A program made the position numbers and the translations under genes. From contig VOGB01000004.1 in assembly GCA_009493725.1 (NCBI GenBank), forward strand, positions 620,001-684,000: a DNA stretch of 64,000 bases, written 5' to 3'. Shown here one piece after another: positions 36,173 to 43,368 of this stretch. Position 1 is the first letter of the stretch, and each line of letters starts with the position of its first letter. The notes beneath the pieces were generated by a model. That model worked only from the letters and a program-made list of their open reading frames with translations. It did no database searches and was not told where the DNA came from. The DNA comes from Pseudoramibacter fermentans (GTDB taxonomy: Bacteria; Bacillota; Clostridia; Eubacteriales; Eubacteriaceae).

Positions 36173-37852
36173 TTATTTCTTCTTAGGTGGACGCCATTTG
36201 CTTTTTAATGGAACAACCTGATTAAACACGGGATGCCCTGGTTTGGAATATTTCGGATCTACCGAAAAATACCCACATCGTACAAATTGTGCTTTTTCGA
36301 AAGGTTTCATGTTGATTGCTTCCGGTTCTGCATATCCATGACATACTTCAAGAGAATTCGGATTTATCTTTTCGATGATATTATCGAGCGTATAGCGGGA
36401 ATCATCTTTTAACAGGGAATCAAACAAGTGAATTTCGACAGGTTTTCCTTCTGTCGCAGACACCCAATGAATTGTACCTTTTACTTTCCTGCCTTTGAAA
36501 CCTGTTCCGCATTTTGTTTCAGGATCATAAGTACATTTAAGTTCAATGACATTGCCATCTTTATCTTCGACATAATCTTGACAGGTGATAAAATACGCAC
36601 CACGGAAACGGACTTCATTACCTGGATAGAGTCTAAAATACTTTTTAACAGGTTCTTTCATAAAATCAGACTGTTCAACATAAAGTTCACGGGTAAATGG
36701 AACTTTATGCGTTCCCATTTCTTCGACGTCTTGGTTTGTTTCAATCGTTAACCATTCAACTTTGTCTTCAGGCCAATTTGTAATCGTCACTTTGAGAGGA
36801 TGAAGAACACAGTTATAACGTGGTGCCTTTGTCTTCAAATCATCTCGAATAAAATGTTCCAACATGGCGGTATCAACCGTCGAATTCGCTTTAGCGACAC
36901 CAATTTCTTCACAGAAATTTTGGATAGCTTCTGGGGTGTAGCCGCGGCGTCTAAGACCTGAAATGGTAGCCAGTCTCGGATCGTCCCATCCATCAATGAC
37001 ACCTTCATCAACCAATTTTTTGATGTAGCGTTTGCCCATGATCGTTTTACTCAAATTAAGCTTAGCAAATTCTATTTGACGTGGCGGTTCATGTTGAAAT
37101 TCATCTAAATTTTCTAAAAACCAATTGTATAATGGGCGATGATCTTCAAATTCAAGGGTGCATAATGAATGTGTAATCCCTTCAATGGCATCTTCTACTG
37201 GATGTGCAAAATCATACATTGGATAAACGTGCCATTCTTTGTTCAAAGTCGGGTGTACCATGTGACGGACTCGATAAATAATAGGGTCACGCATATTCAT
37301 ATTAGGGTTAGCCATATCGATCTTCGCGCGCAGAACTTTTTCACCTTCAGCCACTTTGCCGTCAATCATATCTTGAAACAGCTGCATATTTTCTTCAACT
37401 GTACGATTTCGATACGGGCTTTCAACACCAGGAGAGGTCAGAGTCCCCCGGGTTTTCTTTATGGTTTCCATATCCTGATCGTCAACGTATGCAACACCTT
37501 TTCTAATATATTCCTTTGCAAATTCAATCATTTTAGGGAAATAAGATGAAGCAAAAAATTCATTTTCACCCCATTCAATACCGAGCCATTTTAAATCTTT
37601 TTTAATGGCATCGACATATTCCATGTCTTCCTTTTCTGGATTCGTATCATCAAAACGAAGATTAAACGTGCCATGGTATTTTAATGCAGTTCTATAATTT
37701 AACAATGATGATTTTGCATGACCAATATGAAGATAACCATTTGGTTCAGGCGGGAAACGAGTATGAACACGATTGTTGGCATAAATCCCGTCTTCTAAAT
37801 CTTTATCAATATAACTAAAAATAAAATTACTTTCTTTTTCTTTATCGTTCAA
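36173..37852 (-). CDS. glnS: Glutaminyl-tRNA synthetase
   Basis: Class I synthetase of 559 residues that charges tRNA(Gln) with glutamine. RFPPEPNGYLHIGHAKS contains the HIGH motif. The KMSKS-like loop reads TIMGKRYIKKLV, with Gly where Ser is usual. GWDDPRLATISGLRRRGYTP is characteristic of GlnRS rather than GluRS. Two beta-barrel anticodon-binding domains follow. It starts with TTG at 37852, with AGGAG six bases upstream. Because GatCAB is also present, glutaminylation may be direct, and GatCAB may serve Asn. An acquisition by transfer is a known explanation for GlnRS in Clostridia. Confidence 0.95.
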   Translation of the reverse strand: MNDKEKESNFIFSYIDKDLEDGIYANNRVHTRFPPEPNGYLHIGHAKSSLLNYRTALKYHGTFNLRFDDTNPEKEDMEYVDAIKKDLKWLGIEWGENEFFASSYFPKMIEFAKEYIRKGVAYVDDQDMETIKKTRGTLTSPGVESPYRNRTVEENMQLFQDMIDGKVAEGEKVLRAKIDMANPNMNMRDPIIYRVRHMVHPTLNKEWHVYPMYDFAHPVEDAIEGITHSLCTLEFEDHRPLYNWFLENLDEFQHEPPRQIEFAKLNLSKTIMGKRYIKKLVDEGVIDGWDDPRLATISGLRRRGYTPEAIQNFCEEIGVAKANSTVDTAMLEHFIRDDLKTKAPRYNCVLHPLKVTITNWPEDKVEWLTIETNQDVEEMGTHKVPFTRELYVEQSDFMKEPVKKYFRLYPGNEVRFRGAYFITCQDYVEDKDGNVIELKCTYDPETKCGTGFKGRKVKGTIHWVSATEGKPVEIHLFDSLLKDDSRYTLDNIIEKINPNSLEVCHGYAEPEAINMKPFEKAQFVRCGYFSVDPKYSKPGHPVFNQVVPLKSKWRPPKKK

Positions 37853-37887
37853 TTGAAGCTCCTATATGTGTTCATTTTTTATATTGT

Positions 37888-37896
37888 ATTTTACCA
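37888..37896 (-). promoter_or_regulatory. Extended -10 promoter for glnS-paaK-ACT
   Basis: On the minus strand the sequence reads TGGTAAAAT, an extended -10 about 36 bases before the glnS start. No good -35 is visible. Confidence 0.4.
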
Positions 37897-37924
37897 TAAA
37901 ATCCCGCTAATATCTTACGGTTAT

Positions 37925-38977
37925 TTAAGAATGATCGGATTTTTCAAAATATGATGATAATGGATTTTTATATACTGCATTTCTGACATCATCATCTTCA
38001 ATATGCGTATAAATCTCTGTCGTAGAAACATTCTCGTGTCCTAAAACCTTTTGAAGTGTCCGAATATCGATTTGACCGTATTTATACATTAATGTTGCTG
38101 CAGTGTGCCGCAATTTGTGAACAGTAAATTTATTTGAATCTAATCCTGCCTTTTGGATATTTTTATTAACCATTACTTCAACCATTCGATTCGAAATGCC
38201 CTTTCCGCGGCTGCTCAAAAACAGATGATCTTCTTTTCTAGTTATATCTTCGTCATCATTGTCCTGATTGCTTTCTGGTTCATCACAATCATTTTTTTTT
38301 GCTGCGTTTATTTTTTCTTCTGCTTTCTTAAGCTGTTGTTCTCTGACAGGAAGGTAATCCTTTATGGCACTGATACAGGCGTCGTTCATCATGATGTCTC
38401 TTTCTTTATTACCCTTTCCAACAACATGTAATGTTTCATCTTGAATATCCTGAATTCGTAAATTTGTTAATTCTGATAAGCGAAGGCCACAATTTAAAAA
38501 TAGGGTAATGATTGCTAAATCTCTTTCTTTATTTCGGCCGTCCACAGCATTCAATAAACTTAATGCTTCGTCTAAGGTGAGATAAATCGGATCTCTTTTT
38601 TTAGCTTTTGGCACTTCTAAATTTTGTGTTGGGTCATTTATTTTTTCCTGCATAATATTAATCTCGAAATGATAAAAAGAACGAATAGCAGCAGTTTTTC
38701 GTTTCCGCGTAGTATCTCCATTGCTGCGTTCGGTAGCGCTATACGATAAAAAGGCATATATATCGACTAATTGAACTTCTGACAACAGAGTAGGGGATAC
38801 GAGATTAATAGATGTTTCATCTAATAAATCATCTTCTTTAATTTTACCGAAACGTATAAGGATAAAATGAAGAAACTGCTTCAAATCATTTTTATAAGAA
38901 CGAACTGTATTTTCAGAGTATCCTTTTACTGATAGAAGGTAATTACAATAGTCATCCAATATATTATTTCTCTCCAT
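37925..38977 (-). CDS. Tyrosine recombinase (XerC/XerD family) with an extra insert
   Basis: Integrase-type recombinase of 350 residues from the ATG at 38977. The SAM-like core-binding domain (about 8-110) is followed by the catalytic domain. All catalytic residues are present: Arg166, Lys188, His287, Arg290, His314 and Tyr323. Between about 212 and 249 is a Lys/Asp/Asn-rich insert not seen in ordinary XerC or XerD, which makes the protein longer than the usual 300. The start at 38977 has GAGAGGA eleven bases upstream; an upstream start at 39040 would add a hydrophobic stretch foreign to the family. It could be the chromosome-dimer resolvase or a dedicated site-specific recombinase. A lox-like palindrome lies about 1.3 kb away at 40313-40348. 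Confidence 0.88.
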   Translation of the reverse strand: MERNNILDDYCNYLLSVKGYSENTVRSYKNDLKQFLHFILIRFGKIKEDDLLDETSINLVSPTLLSEVQLVDIYAFLSYSATERSNGDTTRKRKTAAIRSFYHFEINIMQEKINDPTQNLEVPKAKKRDPIYLTLDEALSLLNAVDGRNKERDLAIITLFLNCGLRLSELTNLRIQDIQDETLHVVGKGNKERDIMMNDACISAIKDYLPVREQQLKKAEEKINAAKKNDCDEPESNQDNDDEDITRKEDHLFLSSRGKGISNRMVEVMVNKNIQKAGLDSNKFTVHKLRHTAATLMYKYGQIDIRTLQKVLGHENVSTTEIYTHIEDDDVRNAVYKNPLSSYFEKSDHS

Positions 38978-39112
38978 GATATTAATATCCTCTCTGTTAT
39001 TTCGTGATAATAATATTATACGCAAAAAGCATAAAAACATAAGATAAAAATAAAATTAACTTAATTTCTGTTTACATTAAAGCTTTTTTCTATAACATAA
39101 AATAAAATTCAG

Positions 39113-39153
39113 AAGGAGAAATAAGAAAGCTAGTTCTTATTGTAATTTAAAAA
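39113..39153 (+). promoter_or_regulatory. htrA leader: distant ribosome binding site with intervening dyad
   Basis: AAGGAG (39113-39118) lies 35 bases before the htrA ATG, too far for normal use. Between them is a dyad, ATAAGAA-AGCTAG-TTCTTAT (39121-39140). If folded in RNA it would shorten the gap to about 15 bases; as DNA it could be an operator. An in-frame stop at 39148 rules out an upstream start. Confidence 0.5.
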
Positions 39154-40212
39154 ATGAAGAATAACGATTTTACTTATGACCAAAACAACTATTACGATTA
39201 CCAGTATGACTTTACCGACGGCTCCAATGATCCAAATGCCCAAAACAGCTTTAAACCAGAAAAAAAGCCCAAACGCCCCTTAAAAACAAAACTGCTTGTT
39301 TTTATTTGTTTGATAGTTGGTTTTTTAGGTGGATTAGGTGGAAACTTTTTGTATCAAGCTATTTCATCAAGTCAAGGTTCCTCGTTTGTTTATAAAGCTG
39401 CCAATCATGTTACAACAACATCCACATCTTCGTCTTCATCTAGCGAGTTAACAACAGAAGAAATTGCCAAAAAAGCCAGTCCATCAGTTGTGTCCATCAC
39501 AACAGAATCAAAAACAACATCTTCATTTTATGGAGATTATGTAACCCAAGGCGCCGGATCTGGTGTCATTATTTCATCGGATGGCTATATTGTGACTTGT
39601 GAACATGTCGTTTCTGATGCATCTACTATTAAAGTAACGACTTCGGATAATAAATCTTATGATGCGACTGTCATTGGCACAGATGCTTCTTCAGACATTG
39701 CATTGATCAAAATAAACGCAAGTAATTTGACCGCAGCCGTAATCGGTGATTCTAGCAAATTAACCACCGGTGAAAAGGCAGTCGCTATTGGAAATCCTTT
39801 GGGTACATTGTCAGGAACTGTTACAGAAGGCATCGTTTCAGCTACTGCGCGAAACATTACCATCGACGGGAGAAAAATGAGTTTAGTTCAAACTTCCGCA
39901 CAGGTTAGCCCTGGAAATTCTGGAGGCGGTTTGTTTAACAAATACGGCGAATTAATTGGTATCGTTGAGTCAAAATCATCATCTGATACAAATGCAGAAG
40001 GTCTTGGATTTGCTGTTCCGTCAAATAAAGCTATTTCTGTTGCAGATACATTGAAGAAAAATCAAAATAGCAGCAACAGCAGCTCATCATCTAATTCATC
40101 ATCATCAGAAAATTCATCTTCGCTCTACGATAATCAGCAAAACAATGAAGACAGTAATTCCAATAGCAGTTCTAGAAATTCATTATACAATTTTTTCAAT
40201 TCTATTTTTTAA
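39154..40212 (+). CDS. HtrA/DegP-like membrane-anchored serine protease without PDZ domain
   Basis: Extracytoplasmic trypsin-like protease of 352 residues. A Tyr/Asp/Asn-rich cytoplasmic tail (1-44) precedes one membrane anchor (about 45-68). The protease domain has His151 (CEHVV), Asp181 (SSDIALIK) and Ser256 (GNSGG). After it, where HtrA proteins have a PDZ domain, there is only a Ser/Asn-rich tail (about 304-352). The family degrades or refolds damaged exported proteins. It may act at the cell wall beside the hydrolases encoded downstream. It diverges from the recombinase gene and ends in a clear terminator. Confidence 0.92.
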   Translation: MKNNDFTYDQNNYYDYQYDFTDGSNDPNAQNSFKPEKKPKRPLKTKLLVFICLIVGFLGGLGGNFLYQAISSSQGSSFVYKAANHVTTTSTSSSSSSELTTEEIAKKASPSVVSITTESKTTSSFYGDYVTQGAGSGVIISSDGYIVTCEHVVSDASTIKVTTSDNKSYDATVIGTDASSDIALIKINASNLTAAVIGDSSKLTTGEKAVAIGNPLGTLSGTVTEGIVSATARNITIDGRKMSLVQTSAQVSPGNSGGGLFNKYGELIGIVESKSSSDTNAEGLGFAVPSNKAISVADTLKKNQNSSNSSSSSNSSSSENSSSLYDNQQNNEDSNSNSSSRNSLYNFFNSIF

Positions 40213-40232
40213 AAAAGAATAGTGAATAATGC

Positions 40233-40262
40233 AAAAGCCCACAAACCGATGTGGGCTTTTTA
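40233..40262. terminator. Terminator after htrA, probably bidirectional
   Basis: AAAAGCCCACA and its complement form an eleven-base stem with a six-base loop. T and A tracts flank it on both sides, so it can serve htrA and the convergent gene. Confidence 0.9.
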
Positions 40263-40312
40263 AATTTCGTTGAATAAACACGACTTTTGGACAACTTGGC
40301 CTCATTTGGCAG

Positions 40313-40348
40313 CACAATTGCGTATAACCTACGTTATACGCAATTGTG
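40313..40348. repeat. Perfect 16-base inverted repeat resembling a lox site
   Basis: CACAATTGCGTATAAC and its exact reverse complement are separated by CTAC. No T tract follows on either strand. Read as a recombination site, it has 13-base arms (40314-40326, 40335-40347) around an eight-base core. The arm ACAATTGCGTATA matches the loxP arm ATAACTTCGTATA at 10 of 13 positions. It lies between convergent genes. Confidence 0.85.
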
Positions 40349-40370
40349 TCGATCGCTTACTAAAGCTTCC

Positions 40371-40889
40371 CTAATCGTTATCTTCGTCTCCATTTTGACC
40401 AATAATTTTCATGCAAGCTTCATATGCTTCTTCATAGGTATCCCATTTAATTTTGTCACCTTCGCGAACTTCTAGATCGCCAATTCTTGCATACGAATGT
40501 ACGCCATCATTAAATGATTTAATTGAAATGTCCTTTTTTGTAAAATTCGGAAAAGCTGGGTATTTACGATATAAGAAATTATCTTCAGTTTGAGGTTCTG
40601 TCGTCCATTTTCCATCACTATCAATATAGAGCTGTTGATTGGTCGCAAGAGCCTTCATCTGTTCATCTAAACTATTGTCATTCGTATGCTGTGAAGCTTG
40701 CTGTACATCAATTTTTTTATCACTTTTCTTATTGTGCTTTTGAATATCCAAATCCGATTTCTGCTGCCTAGCATCCGAAATTTCATTGTAATAAGCAATA
40801 AGCTGTTGAATAGAACGAATTTTAATCAGCCATCTTTGTGTTGGTTTGCCCTTGTCGACTAAAACAAATAACCAATTGATTTTTTTCAT
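40371..40889 (-). CDS. Hypothetical protein
   Basis: Protein of 172 residues that I do not recognise. The N-terminal segment (about 1-45) is basic with a hydrophobic start (INWLFVLVD), the middle (about 45-75) is Lys/Gln/Asp-rich and probably disordered, and the C-terminal part (about 85-165) looks globular, with YPAFPNF and a WDTYEEAYEACM helix. There is no clear signal peptide. AGGAGAAA precedes the ATG. It lies 15 bases downstream of the ZapA-like gene and is likely co-transcribed, so a link to cell division is possible. Confidence 0.75.
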   Translation of the reverse strand: MKKINWLFVLVDKGKPTQRWLIKIRSIQQLIAYYNEISDARQQKSDLDIQKHNKKSDKKIDVQQASQHTNDNSLDEQMKALATNQQLYIDSDGKWTTEPQTEDNFLYRKYPAFPNFTKKDISIKSFNDGVHSYARIGDLEVREGDKIKWDTYEEAYEACMKIIGQNGDEDND

Positions 40890-40904
40890 GTTTTTCTCCT
40901 TATC

Positions 40905-41420
40905 TTATGATTCTAAATCATCTTGTGTTTTATTTAATTCAATTTGACTTTCAAATAATTTGTTTTGCAAATCTAAAATAGATTTACGATTAGCATCATT
41001 TTCTTCCTTTATCTGTTTAATATGATCACGGTATTGATTCAATAAATCATTTTTTTGGTCAAGCTGATCTTTTAACGAATTTTGAGCTCTTATTAATTCA
41101 TCAATTTTTTGATTTAATTGTTCAATTTGTTTATTTTTTTCTTCTGTTTGTTGATCTAAAGAATCCTTATCATTGGTCAATTCTTGAATTTTGTTGGCCA
41201 GTTCCTGATTGTGATTCTCACTTTGGCAATACATATCGGCTAAATTCATACATCCCATAACCATTAAATAGATGCGGTTAATATTAGGATTACTTTTTCG
41301 AATTTTTTCAAGCTCATGATTAGCCAAGTCTGTTGCTTTTTGTATTTCTAATTCATTATTATCATTTTTTACTTGAAGAATTGTCCCTGCAATATTAACT
41401 TCTATAGGCTTTTTTTCCAT
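40905..41420 (-). CDS. zapA: ZapA-like cell division protein with long coiled coil
   Basis: Protein of 171 residues. The first 85 residues resemble ZapA (EVNIAGTILQVKND; ATDLANHELEKIR), the FtsZ-ring-associated protein. The remaining residues (about 70-171) form a long coiled coil rich in Gln, Asn, Glu and Lys. Typical ZapA is near 85-110 residues, so this is an extended form. AAGGAG precedes the ATG with a ten-base spacing. It heads a two-gene unit with the hypothetical gene at 40371-40889. Confidence 0.75.
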   Translation of the reverse strand: MEKKPIEVNIAGTILQVKNDNNELEIQKATDLANHELEKIRKSNPNINRIYLMVMGCMNLADMYCQSENHNQELANKIQELTNDKDSLDQQTEEKNKQIEQLNQKIDELIRAQNSLKDQLDQKNDLLNQYRDHIKQIKEENDANRKSILDLQNKLFESQIELNKTQDDLES

Positions 41421-41445
41421 TTATCAAATGCTCCTTTGCATTCTT

Positions 41446-41454
41446 ATTTTATCA
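41446..41454 (-). promoter_or_regulatory. Extended -10 element upstream of the zapA-like gene
   Basis: On the minus strand TGATAAAAT lies about 26 bases before the start. The -35 is not convincing. The rest of the 200-base gap holds the terminator of the upstream CHAP gene. Confidence 0.35.
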
Positions 41455-41552
41455 CATTTTATTTAATGAGCCTATAAAAACTCGTCATCCTCCTAGGACA
41501 AAAGTCATTTAATAAATAATTAATCATTCATTAATTTTCTAAAATAAAAAGA

Positions 41553-41599
41553 TAAAAAACAGCCCTCAAGCAGGAAAAAATTTCCTTCTTGAGAGCTGT
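41553..41599 (-). terminator. Terminator after the CHAP gene
   Basis: A long imperfect hairpin pairs CAGC, CTCAAG and AGGAAA with TTTCCT, CTTGAG and GCTG. On the minus strand it is followed by TTTTTT. Confidence 0.85.
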
Positions 41600-41621
41600 G
41601 AATCTATTGAGATAAGTAATA

Positions 41622-43346
41622 TTAATAATTTGGCGTTGCGTATCCAAAAATAGAACTTGATTTGTAGTTAATCGTTCTGCGCTTTACTTGATCACTATAG
41701 TTGCCTTCGATTGTTGTAATATTTCCATTACTGTAGGATTCGACTAAGCCTACATGATCTACAACGCGGTCACCATTCCAATCGTAATAGACAATGTCTC
41801 CCATCTTCGGCACATAGCCTTTCCATTGCCATCTGCCTTTACTTTGATACCAACTTACACCTGATGGGCAATATGCGTGATAATAGAAAACATCGCTTGA
41901 AAGACCCGCTTGATTGCCACACCAGGATACGAACATGGCACACCACGCTGCATGCTGATAAATACTCGAATGGACGTAATTTCCATACCACACACCGTAT
42001 TTTGTATAATTATTGCTGCCTTCTTTTGTTCCAATTTGAGATCGAGCAATATTAATAACCTTCTGCCTTTTGCTTACAACGGGCTTAGTTTTAAATCCAG
42101 AAGCATTAGCCTTTTCAATTGTAAATTGCTGTGCGGCTGAGTTATTTAAAGTGTACAATTCTATATTGGAATTATCGGCTGTATTGTTACCTGTTAAATC
42201 CATCACACGAGTTTTGCTACATTCTGGCTGAAGATAATAGACACCCGATCCAGAGCTTGTTTCTCGAATATAGAACTTTTGGTTTAAGCCGTTATTTAAA
42301 GTACAAATTTGAATGTTGGCTCCATTTTTATCCAAAATACCATAAACATCTAATACTTTTTTTGAATCAGATAATGAGTAGATAGTATAGGATCCATCTG
42401 AATTTTTCTTAAACTGCCATCCCTGTTCTTTATAATTATTAACAGATTGTAAAACAACATTATTCGAATTCCCTACAGCAACAGATTTTCCACTTGCTTT
42501 ATGCTTAATCCTTGCCGTGAATGAATCACCCAAATCAACGTTTGTTACTTTTGCTTTCTCTGTTGTTGAAGCTGAATCAGACGAAAATGTTGCATTACCA
42601 CTTGAAGTTGATGTGTCATTTTTTTTACTTGAATCAGAAGATGTATTTGTCGTTGTTTTTGTCGTATCTACTGTTTGATCTACTTTAGCTGTACTTGTTT
42701 TATCTGTTGTAGAAGTAGTAGAATTTGAATCTTTCTTTTCTGCTATATCAGTTTTCGTTGTTGTTTCTGAGCTGGATGATGAAGTTGTTGATGTACTAGA
42801 AGCCTGTTTTAATGCAGCAATTTGTTCCGTTGACAAAATGCTAATTTTAAATTTCTGTTGACTTGTTTTCTGACTTGCTTTGATGAGTACATTGTTATTA
42901 TCAATAGTCAATACCTTTGCAAGCGAACTAGAAGGTCTTAGCGAAAACATATTATTATCTTCTAAAAATACGTTCCACATTTGTCCATAGGATTGTTTAG
43001 ATACAGCCGAAGAGACCTTTGCTCCCTCTATATCAGAACCAACTGTTAGCACGTAAGCATTTGATTTTGAAACAATTGAATAGACGTTTTTCGTATCATC
43101 GTAAATAAATGTCCACGCCTGATTGGTCGTATTTGCATTATCCTCAAAGCTCAATGTGCCATTTTGATTCGTCAATACCTTTTTCTGATCACTAGACCAA
43201 ATTTGAGCAACAAACGTATTACCGTTATTAAGTTCTACGCTTGCAGCGGCAAAAGAAGGCCACTGAAAAAATAAGGAAATCAATGCAGCAAGTAGACCAA
43301 TCATCCACCACTTCTTATAACTTTTATCTCTTTGATTCTCTATCAC
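41622..43346 (-). CDS. Secreted CHAP-domain cell-wall hydrolase with ricin-like repeats
   Basis: Exported protein of 574 residues. A signal peptide (about 1-35) precedes a ricin-type beta-trefoil region (about 37-175). A Ser/Thr-rich linker (about 175-270) leads to a second ricin-type region (about 274-415). The C-terminal CHAP domain (about 428-574) has the catalytic Cys469 (AAWCAMFVSWC) and His531 (VVDHVGLVES). The protein should bind wall sugars and cut peptidoglycan as an amidase or endopeptidase. It lies 22 bases downstream of another secreted wall hydrolase, so the two are probably made together. It is not a phage lysin by context. Confidence 0.9.
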   Translation of the reverse strand: MIENQRDKSYKKWWMIGLLAALISLFFQWPSFAAASVELNNGNTFVAQIWSSDQKKVLTNQNGTLSFEDNANTTNQAWTFIYDDTKNVYSIVSKSNAYVLTVGSDIEGAKVSSAVSKQSYGQMWNVFLEDNNMFSLRPSSSLAKVLTIDNNNVLIKASQKTSQQKFKISILSTEQIAALKQASSTSTTSSSSSETTTKTDIAEKKDSNSTTSTTDKTSTAKVDQTVDTTKTTTNTSSDSSKKNDTSTSSGNATFSSDSASTTEKAKVTNVDLGDSFTARIKHKASGKSVAVGNSNNVVLQSVNNYKEQGWQFKKNSDGSYTIYSLSDSKKVLDVYGILDKNGANIQICTLNNGLNQKFYIRETSSGSGVYYLQPECSKTRVMDLTGNNTADNSNIELYTLNNSAAQQFTIEKANASGFKTKPVVSKRQKVINIARSQIGTKEGSNNYTKYGVWYGNYVHSSIYQHAAWCAMFVSWCGNQAGLSSDVFYYHAYCPSGVSWYQSKGRWQWKGYVPKMGDIVYYDWNGDRVVDHVGLVESYSNGNITTIEGNYSDQVKRRTINYKSSSIFGYATPNY

Positions 43347-43368
43347 GGTTTCTCACCTTCCTTTACCT

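Noticed and set aside
37169..37549. 126-residue plus-strand open frame inside glnS
   Set aside because: Antisense shadow of a conserved synthetase with no start site or recognisable motif.
37925..40348. Recombinase gene as evidence of an integrated element
   Set aside because: No phage or transposon genes, no tRNA target and no second copy of the palindrome flank it; composition matches the neighbours.
40313..40348. Palindrome as an ordinary rho-independent terminator
   Set aside because: It lacks a T tract on both strands, and a proper bidirectional terminator is present at 40233-40262.
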